Shown: positions 17,011 through 24,535, numbered from the stretch's first letter. The stretch is DNA of 33,018 bases from an uncultured Gammaproteobacteria bacterium (GCA_947259395.1 CAMYMN010000044.1:1-33018), one strand, 5' to 3'. Numbers and translations are program-made. Notes: generated by a model from the sequence alone, not told the origin.

Positions 17011-19680
17011 TTAGCCGGTATTGCGCATGCCTGCAGCAATTCCGTTGATGACAATCAACAAGGCGTCGTCGATCCCCGCGTCTACTTGCTCCCGGCTGCG
17101 GTGCAGCAGCTCGACTTGTAACAGATTCAGCGGGTCAATATAAGGATCCCGCACTTCGATGGGGCGGAGCACAAGGGGTTGATGTTCCAGCAACCCGCCG
17201 CGGCCGGCAATCTCCAGTACCACCGCCTTGGTGCTGCCGAAACGTGCGCGCAGCGCTTCACCGAAATCGTGCAGGGCCTGAGGCACCAGGATCTCGTCGT
17301 AGCGCGCGGCGACCTCAGGGTCGCCCTTGGCCAGCACCATCTCTACCAGATCCAGGGTGGTGGTAAAAAACGGCCACTCGCGCTGCATCTGGCGCAACTC
17401 GTTCCCGAGTTTATCGTCCAGCGCGCTGCGCAGCGCCTCACCGATACCCAGCCAGGCCGGTAATAACAAACGGGTTTGCGTCCACGCAAAAACCCAGGGA
17501 ATCGCACGTAAGGTTTCGATGCCGCCTTGCTTGCGGCGGTGCGCAGGGCGGCTGCCGATGTGCAGCTTGCTGAGTTCCTGCTCCGGCGTGGCGGCGCGAA
17601 AGTAATCCACGAATCGCGGTTCCTGTTGCACCGTACGGCGGTAGTTGGCGACCGCGACATCGCTCAAACGATCCATGACGTCACGCCATCTTGGTTGCGG
17701 CGGAGGCGGCGGCGCTAGCGTCGCCTCGAGGTTCGCCGCGGTGTATATGTTCATAGTCCGCTCAGCAATCTCTGGTAGTCCGAATTTGTGTTGGATCACC
17801 TCGCCCTGTTCGGTCACCCGCATCGAGCCGTTCACCGAGCCCGGGGGTTGGGCAAGGATCGCGGCGTAGGTCGGCCCCCCGCCGCGGCTGACTGTGCCGC
17901 CACGGCCATGGAACAATGTGAGGCGCACGCCATGGCCCCGGCACACATCCACCAGGTTTTCCTGGGCCCGGTACAGCGCCCAAGCTGCCGTCAGTTGGCC
18001 GGCGTCTTTGGCGGAATCCGAGTAACCAAGCATGATCTCCTGGCGCCCGTCGATGTGTCGCGCATACCAAGGAATGTCGAACAACTGCGTCATGCAGTCC
18101 GGGGCATCGTTCAACGCCTCGAGACGTTCGAACAACGGCACGACGCGCAACGGTCGCCGTACGCCGAGATCCTTTTGCAAAAGTTCCACTGCCAGCACGT
18201 CCGACGGTCGGCTCGCCAGCGAAATCACGTAGGCGCCCAACGCATCCGATGGGATCTCGCGCAACAGGCGGATGGTGTTCAGTACGTCATGAACGTTGTC
18301 GTCGGCGCTGAGATCTGCGGGCACCAGGGGGCGGCGGTTTTCCAGTTCCCCAATCAAAAACTCGATGCGTTTGGATTCCTCCCAGTCGTTATACGAACCC
18401 AGGCCAATGTACTCGGTGATCGCAGTCATGGCCTCGGTGTGGCGACTCGCCTCCTGACGGATGTCGAGCTTCAACAACGTCACACCGAAGCATGCCAGCC
18501 GGCGCAGGATGTCCACCAGCCGGCCGTCGGCGACCAGACCGGCGCCGCGATCGCGCAGCGAGTGGTAGCACAACAGTAACCGACTTCGCAGTTGCTCGGC
18601 GTCGGTGTAGATCTCACCGGGAGGCGGCTCGCGGTCCTCGAGTTTGGCCTCAATCCATTGCTTGGTGGCATCGAGGCGATGCAGTACGCCGCGCAACAGT
18701 ACGCGATACGGCTCGTGCACGTCGCCCACTTGGGCGCGCAGCGCTTGATTGCAATCGTTCATCGACAACTCGCTGCGCAAGGCATCGATCTCGTCGCGAT
18801 ACAAATGCGCAGCCATCCATCGGGACAACAGGTGGACCTCACGCGTCACCGCCGGTGTCACGTTCGGGTTGCCGTCACGATCACCACCCATCCACGAGGC
18901 AAAATGGATCGGCGTTGCAGTCAACGGCAGCGGCTTGCCGGTAAACGCTCGCAACACCTTGTCGAGCTCACGCATGTAGCTCGGCACCGCATACCACAGA
19001 CTCTGTTCCACCACCGCAAGACCGGAACGCGCCTCATCCACTGGCGTTGGCGCCGTGCGACGTATTTCATCGGTAAACCAGGCCGCAGTAATCTCGCGCT
19101 TTAATTCCTCGACGATGACGGCGTGTGCTTCAGAGTGTTCATCGATGTGATCGCGGCGGTTGAGCGCATCGGCAATGCGGTTGAATTTCTTGAGCAGCGT
19201 GCGGCGGGTGATCTCAGTGGGGTGTGCGGTGAGCACCAACTCGATATCGAGCTGGGTCACGGTTTCGTACAGCGTTTCCGGGGTGATACCGACACTCAAT
19301 AGATGTTCGAACACTAACCGCAGTGAGCCGGACTGCGGTAAGTCGTTGGCGATGTCGGTGCGGCTGCGACGCGCGCGGTGCTGTTGACCGGCGATGTTGG
19401 CGAGATTCAAAAAGAAGCTGAAGGCACGCGCAATATTGCGGATCGTTTCGGTATCCAGCCCGCGTAATTCGTCTTCGAGCACACCGCGGTCGGCGTCCCG
19501 CCCGGCACGGGCGCCCTTAGCGGACAGCCGCACGCGTTCGACTGTGTCATAGAATTCCTTACCAACCTGTTCCTGCAGTATCTCCCCCAACAGACGTCCC
19601 AGCAGGCGTACGTCGTCGCGAAGCGGGAGGTCGATGTCGTCGAACGGTCTTTCAAATTCGGCGTTTTCTGTGTGATCCAT
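17011..19680 (-). CDS. ppc: Phosphoenolpyruvate carboxylase
   Basis: Ppc carboxylates PEP with bicarbonate to oxaloacetate, refilling the TCA cycle. The 889-residue chain is of bacterial family length. Catalytic H153 lies in VLTAHPTEITRRTLL. The glycine- and arginine-rich loop LFHGRGGTVSRGGGP is near residue 590. The C-terminus is the invariant RNTG, and QVELLHRSR precedes it. The usual allosteric control (acetyl-CoA activation, aspartate inhibition) is likely but not shown by sequence. There is no good ribosome-binding site before the ATG at 19680. The gene is divergent from the alpha/beta hydrolase gene. Confidence 0.97.
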   Translation of the reverse strand: MDHTENAEFERPFDDIDLPLRDDVRLLGRLLGEILQEQVGKEFYDTVERVRLSAKGARAGRDADRGVLEDELRGLDTETIRNIARAFSFFLNLANIAGQQHRARRSRTDIANDLPQSGSLRLVFEHLLSVGITPETLYETVTQLDIELVLTAHPTEITRRTLLKKFNRIADALNRRDHIDEHSEAHAVIVEELKREITAAWFTDEIRRTAPTPVDEARSGLAVVEQSLWYAVPSYMRELDKVLRAFTGKPLPLTATPIHFASWMGGDRDGNPNVTPAVTREVHLLSRWMAAHLYRDEIDALRSELSMNDCNQALRAQVGDVHEPYRVLLRGVLHRLDATKQWIEAKLEDREPPPGEIYTDAEQLRSRLLLCYHSLRDRGAGLVADGRLVDILRRLACFGVTLLKLDIRQEASRHTEAMTAITEYIGLGSYNDWEESKRIEFLIGELENRRPLVPADLSADDNVHDVLNTIRLLREIPSDALGAYVISLASRPSDVLAVELLQKDLGVRRPLRVVPLFERLEALNDAPDCMTQLFDIPWYARHIDGRQEIMLGYSDSAKDAGQLTAAWALYRAQENLVDVCRGHGVRLTLFHGRGGTVSRGGGPTYAAILAQPPGSVNGSMRVTEQGEVIQHKFGLPEIAERTMNIYTAANLEATLAPPPPPQPRWRDVMDRLSDVAVANYRRTVQQEPRFVDYFRAATPEQELSKLHIGSRPAHRRKQGGIETLRAIPWVFAWTQTRLLLPAWLGIGEALRSALDDKLGNELRQMQREWPFFTTTLDLVEMVLAKGDPEVAARYDEILVPQALHDFGEALRARFGSTKAVVLEIAGRGGLLEHQPLVLRPIEVRDPYIDPLNLLQVELLHRSREQVDAGIDDALLIVINGIAAGMRNTG

Positions 19681-19788
19681 GGCGGAAGGGACATCTTATC
19701 CTTTATGTTGCGGATGGCCAGAGCCACGCTACTGAAATTCAAGTAGCGGCGCAAGTGCAAGCCTGCGCGGCGACGCCTGGACCACACG

Positions 19789-19812
19789 TATAATGATTCT
19801 ATCTAATCATTA
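19789..19812 (+). promoter_or_regulatory. TATAAT box overlapped by a perfect 22-base palindrome
   Basis: TATAAT (19789-19794) overlaps an inverted repeat with perfect 8-base arms, TAATGATT (19791-19798) and AATCATTA (19805-19812), spaced by six bases. The right arm ends seven bases before the ATG of the hydrolase gene. The layout fits an operator that blocks a promoter, or a hairpin in the leader. No -35 match is visible 17 bases upstream. Confidence 0.5.
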
Positions 19813-19819
19813 CGCGTTC

Positions 19820-20596
19820 ATGACCGTACTGCACTACATCGAACTGGGAGACGGCGAGCCGCTGGTGCTGCTGCACGGTTTGTTTGGCTCCGGCACCAAC
19901 TTGCGCGGTTTGGCCAAGCGTCTGGCTGGCACGCATCGCGTAATACTGGCCGACTTGCGTAATCACGGGAACTCGCCGCACGCGCCGGGCATGACCTACA
20001 TGGACATGGCCGATGATCTGGACGCGTTGTTGACGCATCTTGCGGCTGATAACGCCGATTTTGTTGGCCACAGCATGGGTGGCAAGGCCGCCATGGTCCT
20101 GGCGCTAACGCGGCCGCAGCGCGTGCGCAGGCTGGTGGTGGTCGACGTAGCGCCGGTCGCTTATCCGCACAGCTATGCGGCGCTGATCGGCGCCCTGCGC
20201 GGCGTGGCACTGTCGCGGTTGCGTTCTCGCGGTGACGCGGGCGTCGCGTTGTCAGCGACGGTACTCGACGAGGCGACCCGCATGTTCTTGCTGCAGAATC
20301 TCGTCTCCGAAGAAGGGCGGTTTCGCTGGCGGCTCAACCTTGATGCGCTGGAGCATCACATGGACGCGATTTTGGGATTTCCGCAGCTACCGGCGCATCA
20401 ATTCCAGGGCCCCAGTTTATTTGTTGCCGGCGAGCAATCCGATTACGTGCGTGCCGAACACGAAGCGCAGATCATGGATCTATTTCCGCGAGCGCGGATC
20501 GAGCCGATTGCCGGTGCAGGCCATTGGGTGCATGTCGATAAGCCTCAGGTCCTGTTGGAAACGTTACAGGAATTTTTGAGATCGACGCCGGGATAG
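19820..20596 (+). CDS. Alpha/beta-fold hydrolase, YbfF-like esterase
   Basis: This 258-residue serine hydrolase has the nucleophile S85 in GHSMGG, an oxyanion-hole HGLFGSGTN near residue 19, the DLRNHGNSPH block that is typical of the YbfF group, and a catalytic histidine H235 (GAGHWVHVDKP). YbfF-type enzymes hydrolyse short acyl esters or acyl-CoAs in vitro; the natural substrate is unknown. The ATG at 19820 fits the family start (TVLHYIELGDGEPLVLLHG). An ATG at 19793 would begin inside the TATAAT-palindrome element. The stop codon is one base from the convergent bufC stop codon. Confidence 0.9.
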   Translation: MTVLHYIELGDGEPLVLLHGLFGSGTNLRGLAKRLAGTHRVILADLRNHGNSPHAPGMTYMDMADDLDALLTHLAADNADFVGHSMGGKAAMVLALTRPQRVRRLVVVDVAPVAYPHSYAALIGALRGVALSRLRSRGDAGVALSATVLDEATRMFLLQNLVSEEGRFRWRLNLDALEHHMDAILGFPQLPAHQFQGPSLFVAGEQSDYVRAEHEAQIMDLFPRARIEPIAGAGHWVHVDKPQVLLETLQEFLRSTPG

Positions 20597-20597
20597 T

Positions 20598-21377
20598 TTA
20601 TGTGCCAATCCGGGTGATCAAGCCGTCGGTGATCCATTGCTTGAGTAGCCCGGCGGCGTGGATCGCGACCTCCGACTCGCCCTTCCACTTACACAGCCCT
20701 TCGCACAGGGCGGCAAAGTTGTCGCCGCTTTGAGTTTGATCCAGCATCCAGGACTCGTCGTCAGCCAACGAGCGGTAAAACTGCCGCAGCTGCTGGCGCC
20801 AGATGATCCACGGCACCGGCTGATCGCTCCGTTCGGGCGCAGGCGGATCGCGGTCCTCGTCGGCCGCACTTCGCATCGCCGCCACGTTCCACGCCAATTC
20901 CAGATGCCGCAGCGAAGGATGCAAGCCGAAGGTCAAGTGCGGCCACTGGTCCGGCGGGATGGTAGCCATGTCTTCGACGGTCACCGGAGACACGTCACGT
21001 TCGTCGAACGCCTCCATGAGCTTCCATTCAAACTCGGCCAACTCGGCGAGGTAAGGATGTTCGCGGTAGGGCGCGGTCGCACCGAGAAATTCGGCCAGCC
21101 GGTCCCCGTACCAGCGAACGGAGTAATGATACGGCGTATGGGTATCGATGTAACTGCGGCACAGACGGTCGAACTCATCGTCGCCCAGCAGTGTGTACAG
21201 CGCGCCGTAACTGTCCTGCAGGCACTCGATAAGACGCAGGCGATAGGCGTCGGCATAGATACCGATGCGCTGTTTGACGCCCACCCGCTCGGTGGCCACG
21301 ATTTTATCGTCGAACTCGTCACCCAGGGTCAAAATGGCGCTCTGGAATTGCGATTGCAGGGACGAGATGCGTTTCAC
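20598..21377 (-). CDS. bufC: BufC, DUF2063 partner of the MNIO enzyme
   Basis: This 259-residue protein belongs to the DUF2063/HvfC/BufC family. The N-terminal helical domain (about 8-105) includes RIGIYADAYRLRLIECLQ and YGALYTLLGDDEFDRLC; the C-terminal half is more variable. In characterised systems such partners bring the precursor peptide to the DUF692 oxidase. It starts with GTG at 21377, which overlaps the bufB TGA by two bases (GTGA), so translation is coupled. It is transcribed from the bufB promoter. The peptide substrate, bufA2, lies on the other side of bufB on the opposite strand. Confidence 0.88.
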   Translation of the reverse strand: MKRISSLQSQFQSAILTLGDEFDDKIVATERVGVKQRIGIYADAYRLRLIECLQDSYGALYTLLGDDEFDRLCRSYIDTHTPYHYSVRWYGDRLAEFLGATAPYREHPYLAELAEFEWKLMEAFDERDVSPVTVEDMATIPPDQWPHLTFGLHPSLRHLELAWNVAAMRSAADEDRDPPAPERSDQPVPWIIWRQQLRQFYRSLADDESWMLDQTQSGDNFAALCEGLCKWKGESEVAIHAAGLLKQWITDGLITRIGT

Positions 21378-22228
21378 GCTGCCATTTCCTTCAAGATAGG
21401 TTGTGCAATATTGCGCGCCCGGTCCAGCTCCGGCAGCAATTCGTTCAGCGGCGGGATGTGATCGTCACGCTCGATCATGATCGACACCGGACCGAAACGC
21501 CGCACCGCGTCGGCATAAAGCTCCCACACCGGGTCGATGACCGGGTGATCGTGGCTGTCGATGATGTAATCACCGCAATTGGTGTGACCGGCGAGATGAA
21601 ACTGACCCACGCGTTCCACCGGTATGAAATTTAAGTACTCGTAGGGATCGAATTCGTGATTGAAGGCGCTGACATAGATGTTGTTGATATCGAGCAGGAT
21701 GTAACAATTCGCGCGTTCGGCAATCCCGGCAATAAATTCCCATTCTGACATCGCCGAGTCTTTGTACGTCAGGTAACTGGAGACATTCTCGATCAGCATC
21801 GGGCGCTCCATGAAATCCTGTACTTGACGCACTCGGCCGGCGACATGCTCGATCGTTTCCTCAGTGTAGGGCAGGGGCAACAAATCGTGGATGTTCTTGC
21901 CATCGAGCCCGGTCCAGCACAAATGATCGGAGAACCATGCCGGCTGGACGCGATCCGCGAGTTGTTTGAGTTGCTCGAGATAGTTCCAGTTCAACGGGTC
22001 GCTGCTGCCGATCGACATCGACACGCCATGCATGATCATCGGGTAGTGTTCACGGATCGCGTCGAGGTAATACAGCGGCTTTCCACCGGCGACCAGATAG
22101 TTTTCGGAAAGGATCTCGAACCAATCGATGTTGGAAGGTAACTCCGCCAACACGGTTTCGTAGTGGCTGGTGCGCAAACCCAGTCCGAAACCCAGGAACG
22201 GCAATTTTTTCACAGCCGGTTTTTGCAT
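21374..22228 (-). CDS. bufB: BufB, DUF692 multinuclear non-heme iron oxidase (MNIO)
   Basis: This 284-residue TIM-barrel enzyme of the DUF692/MNIO family modifies cysteines of a precursor peptide; in bufferins the known product is a thiooxazole that binds copper. Counted from the ATG at 22228, likely metal-site residues are H67 (MHGVSMSIGS), H102 (SDHLCW), E147 (LIENVSSY), D180 and H191 (LLDINNIYVSAFNH), H211/H215 (HLAGH), D224-H228 (DSHDH) and E253 (MIERDDH). The N-terminus LGFGLGLRTSHY is typical. A TTG at 22261 also opens the frame, but it would lie only about 14 bases after the promoter's -10 element. bufC overlaps the 3' end. Confidence 0.93.
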   Translation of the reverse strand: MQKPAVKKLPFLGFGLGLRTSHYETVLAELPSNIDWFEILSENYLVAGGKPLYYLDAIREHYPMIMHGVSMSIGSSDPLNWNYLEQLKQLADRVQPAWFSDHLCWTGLDGKNIHDLLPLPYTEETIEHVAGRVRQVQDFMERPMLIENVSSYLTYKDSAMSEWEFIAGIAERANCYILLDINNIYVSAFNHEFDPYEYLNFIPVERVGQFHLAGHTNCGDYIIDSHDHPVIDPVWELYADAVRRFGPVSIMIERDDHIPPLNELLPELDRARNIAQPILKEMAA

Positions 22229-22274
22229 AGTGGCGAACAGAAGGACCTTATCATTATTCAATCGAAAACATGGT

Positions 22275-22302
22275 TAAGACACGCTGGTGTGCACTTGGTT
22301 CC
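22275..22302 (-). promoter_or_regulatory. Putative ECF sigma promoter of bufBC
   Basis: On the minus strand GGAACC (22302-22297), 16 bases and GTCTTA (22280-22275) form an ECF-type -35/-10 pair. It lies 46 bases before the bufB ATG at 22228 and is divergent from the matching promoter of bufA2. Confidence 0.7.
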
Positions 22303-22384
22303 CGGAGACGGGTGATGAATCAACGTGCAAATGGCGCGATTTTGTTTTTCCGGGATCAATTAACCATACATTAATTGTGATATT

Positions 22385-22411
22385 GGAACCATCAATTTCC
22401 GGTGCGGTCTA
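22385..22411 (+). promoter_or_regulatory. Putative ECF sigma promoter of bufA2
   Basis: GGAACC (22385-22390), 16 bases and GTCTA (22407-22411) form an ECF-type pair with the same layout as those of bufBC and msrPQ. It implies an untranslated leader of roughly 70 bases before the bufA2 ATG. Confidence 0.7.
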
Positions 22412-22489
22412 CATCGGCCATGACCCATGTAGTGGTCGTACGAACACCCGGTAATTCGGGATTATTAAAAACTTGAGGAGACTATCGAA

Positions 22490-22741
22490 ATGAATATGAA
22501 GAAAGCTTCCGGCTTTGCCCTGGCCACCGCCGCCGCCGCCATGTTTGCTGCCACCGCGCCGCTGACCGCTTCAGCGCACGAAGAAGCCAAAGTAAACTGC
22601 TTTAACGTCAACTCCTGCAAGGGAATGGGCAGCTGTAAGACCGCCAACAACGCATGTAAGGGCCAAAACAGCTGTAAAGGCACCGGCTTTGTTGCGGTAA
22701 GCGCCGAGACGTGCAAGGCGATTGGAGGAAAAACGGGCTAA
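22490..22741 (+). CDS. bufA2: BufA2-type bufferin precursor (periplasmic copper-binding RiPP)
   Basis: This 83-residue precursor has a Sec signal peptide ([17 protein letters not shown] onward) with a likely cut after ASA at residue 29, leaving a mature peptide of about 54 residues. That part holds six cysteines, C37, C43, C49, C56, C62 and C75, in repeated CKG/CKT units ([18 protein letters not shown]). This matches the six-to-twelve-cysteine bufferin group, in which a DUF692 enzyme turns cysteines into thiooxazoles and the product sequesters copper in the periplasm. Modification of these residues is inferred. AGGAG lies nine bases before the ATG at 22490, which supports that start over the ATG at 22496. 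A strong terminator follows, so it has its own transcript. Its strand is opposite to bufBC. Confidence 0.9.
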   Translation: MNMKKASGFALATAAAAMFAATAPLTASAHEEAKVNCFNVNSCKGMGSCKTANNACKGQNSCKGTGFVAVSAETCKAIGGKTG

Positions 22742-22771
22742 GCCGCTACAGCATTCTCCCAAAAGCACGAC

Positions 22772-22799
22772 AAAACGGGGCGCTGCGGCGCCCCGTTTT
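22772..22799 (+). terminator. Strong hairpin after bufA2
   Basis: AAAACGGGGCGC and GCGCCCCGTTTT form a perfect 12-base stem around a TGCG loop, ending in TTTT. It lies 31 bases after the bufA2 stop codon. The A-tract on the left arm makes it potentially bidirectional. It separates the peptide gene from the sigma gene. Confidence 0.85.
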
Positions 22800-22833
22800 C
22801 TATTTGCTTGAAGAAAACTCCAAAACCAATCAA

Positions 22834-22862
22834 TAACATTTCTATAACATTTCAATAACATT
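22834..22862. repeat. Three TAACATT repeats at exact 11-base period
   Basis: TAACATT occurs at 22834-22840, 22845-22851 and 22856-22862, each 11 bases from the last, with T/A-rich 4-base linkers. Read on the minus strand this is ATGTTAT plus 4 bases, repeated. A 7+4 direct repeat is the layout bound by PhoB/OmpR-type regulators. It lies 37 bases upstream of the sigma gene's ECF promoter. Confidence 0.55.
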
Positions 22863-22898
22863 ATCGACACAATTGACCGTGCAGCCGATCGGATCCTG

Positions 22899-22926
22899 GG
22901 AACCCACGGTAACGAGTGATGGTCTG
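22899..22926 (+). promoter_or_regulatory. Putative autoregulated ECF promoter of the sigma gene
   Basis: GGAACC (22899-22904), 17 bases and GTCTG (22922-22926) resemble the bufA2, bufBC and msrPQ promoters, with a spacer one base longer. The pair lies 41 bases before the GTG at 22968. The longer spacer and altered last base suggest a weaker promoter. Confidence 0.55.
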
Positions 22927-22967
22927 TGTTTTGAGCAGGCCATCCTCAACATTATCAAGAAATTTTT

Positions 22968-23540
22968 GTGTTCAACGGAAAGAAATTTACGGTGGATCCG
23001 GTCTCAGTAGGTATGGGTAGATCGAAGCGCGAGAAGTTTGAGCTGTTGTTGGAAGGGTTGATGGACGACCTGTACCGCTACGCCTACTGGGTGTGCCGCG
23101 ACCGTGTTCAGGCCGAGGAACTCGTGCAGGAAACCTACCTTCGCGCGTGGAAGGCAATCGGCAGCCTGCGCGATGCAGATTCGGCGAAGAGTTGGCTGTT
23201 TACGATTTGTCGCCGTGAATACGCGCGCCAGTTCGAACGCAAGCGCTTGCAGATGCAGGATGTCGAAGACATCGGCGAACTGCCAGGCGCCAAGGTCGCA
23301 TTCGATACCAGTACCGAGGCGTTCGTGTTGCGGCGCGCCTTGGCCACGCTCTCCGACGATTACCGCGACCCCTTGGTGCTGCAGGTCCTCGGTGGTTTTA
23401 GCTGCGAAGAAATCGCGGGCGTGCTGGGGATCAGCAGCAGCGCGGTGATGACCAGGCTGTTTCGCGCACGCAAGCAGATGCGCGAGTTGCTAACCGACGA
23501 TGAATCCGATTCCCGGTGCGTCACCGAGGTGCGAGCATGA
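22968..23540 (+). CDS. ECF-family RNA polymerase sigma factor
   Basis: This is a 190-residue group IV sigma factor. Region 2 covers roughly residues 29-85 (DDLYRYAYWVCRDRVQAEELVQETYLRAWKAI appears as two adjacent helices, then WLFTICRRE). Region 4, near 122-172, ends in a helix-turn-helix (SCEEIAGVLGISSSAVMTRLFRARKQ). It directs RNA polymerase to a small set of promoters; the GGAACC/GTCT pairs in this window are its likely targets. The GTG at 22968 has AAGAAA five bases upstream. An ATG at 23013, just before GRSKREKFELLLEG, gives a 175-residue form that may fit the family better. The stop overlaps the anti-sigma start as ATGA. Confidence 0.92.
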   Translation: MFNGKKFTVDPVSVGMGRSKREKFELLLEGLMDDLYRYAYWVCRDRVQAEELVQETYLRAWKAIGSLRDADSAKSWLFTICRREYARQFERKRLQMQDVEDIGELPGAKVAFDTSTEAFVLRRALATLSDDYRDPLVLQVLGGFSCEEIAGVLGISSSAVMTRLFRARKQMRELLTDDESDSRCVTEVRA

Positions 23541-24253
23541 ACTGTTTAGAATTTCGCAGGATCTGTCTGAGCGATCCTTACACCAGTGCTGCAGACTTTG
23601 CGGCGCATCGGCTCGAATGCCACGAATGCACACGCTTCGTCGACAGCGTCACTGCATTCGACAAGAAACTGCTCGACGCGATGCAAGTACCGGTTCCGGA
23701 GGATCTCGCGACGCGCGTGAAACTCCGCCAGGTCATTGGCGAAGAACACGCGCGGCGAGTACGTCCGTGGCAATGGGCGTTGGCGGCGAGTATCTTTGTC
23801 AGCGTTGCGCTCGGTGGATTTTTAGGCCTACAGGTTTATTCCACCAACCTGTACATCGCTCAGCTACAGGCGTCGGTGATCGATCATGTCAACAACGAAC
23901 CGGATTTCATCTCGGTGCAAGGTAAGGTGCCCTCGGATAAATTCGCGCGCGTGATGGCGGCGTTTGGCGCCGAGGTGGTCAACAAGGATATCGAATCGTT
24001 GATTGCCCATGCCTATGTATGTGTCATGGATAAAAGACCCATTGCCCACATTTTTGCCGGTAACGGCGGTCAGGTGACGGTGTTGTACGTCACCGGAAAA
24101 CGGATTGGCGCGGAAACGCCATTCAAAGATGATAGCCACCAGGGTGTGTTGATCCCGGCAGGAGGCGGCAACCTCGTCGTCATTGCGCCGAAAGGCGAGC
24201 AAATCGAACCGCTGGTCACAAAGTTGAAACAATCCATTCGTTGGAGTATCTAA
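23537..24253 (+). CDS. Membrane anti-sigma factor, DUF3379 type
   Basis: This 238-residue protein starts at an ATG overlapping the sigma stop (ATGA). The cytoplasmic N-terminus carries the zinc anti-sigma motif H24-x3-C28-x2-C31 (HRLECHEC). One membrane helix spans about residues 78-100 (WQWALAASIFVSVALGGFLG). The periplasmic domain (101-238) matches the DUF3379 family that accompanies ECF sigmas. It should hold the sigma inactive until a periplasmic signal releases it. The periplasmic part contains one cysteine (AYVCVMDKRP) and nearby histidines, which could sense metal or redox state; that is speculation. A terminator follows at 24294-24322. Confidence 0.9.
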   Translation: MNCLEFRRICLSDPYTSAADFAAHRLECHECTRFVDSVTAFDKKLLDAMQVPVPEDLATRVKLRQVIGEEHARRVRPWQWALAASIFVSVALGGFLGLQVYSTNLYIAQLQASVIDHVNNEPDFISVQGKVPSDKFARVMAAFGAEVVNKDIESLIAHAYVCVMDKRPIAHIFAGNGGQVTVLYVTGKRIGAETPFKDDSHQGVLIPAGGGNLVVIAPKGEQIEPLVTKLKQSIRWSI

Positions 24254-24293
24254 CGCTCAATCACAGACATCGCCGCGCATGCGGCGCGATGGC

Positions 24294-24322
24294 AAAAGCC
24301 GATCATCGAGATCGGCTTTTTT
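24294..24322 (+). terminator. Rho-independent terminator after the sigma/anti-sigma operon
   Basis: AAAAGCCGATC and GATCGGCTTTT pair around ATCGA, followed by TT. A second GC hairpin, CGCCGC-GCAT-GCGGCG, lies at 24271-24286. The rest of the gap to 24535 shows only a small hairpin-like ATCCTTGTAGGAT near 24449 and no gene. Confidence 0.85.
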
Positions 24323-24535
24323 CATGCCCTGTGCGCGACACGTACTTCGGTATACGACCTGCGTGCGAGAAACCGACATCCCGACAAAGTCCAACCTGCT
24401 GCCAGGTATGCAGCGGATGAGATCGAGTTCTGGTTTCAAGTGAGCCATACATCCTTGTAGGATCCCAGCACCGGCACGAAGGACGTGTCGCCGCCGCCGG
24501 CGTGATTAGAGTTCGATCGGCAAACCTCGTTTTTA

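Noticed and set aside
17788-18579. 263-codon plus-strand frame opposite ppc
   Set aside because: It is a shadow of ppc, whose catalytic motifs are intact on the other strand.
20658-21461. 267-codon plus-strand frame opposite bufC
   Set aside because: It is a shadow frame crossing the bufC-bufB junction, rich in Arg/Gln/Val with no recognisable domain.
22229-22261. TTG start of bufB at 22261
   Set aside because: It lies only about 14 bases past the -10 element of the proposed promoter and adds residues unlike the family start; the ATG at 22228 fits better.
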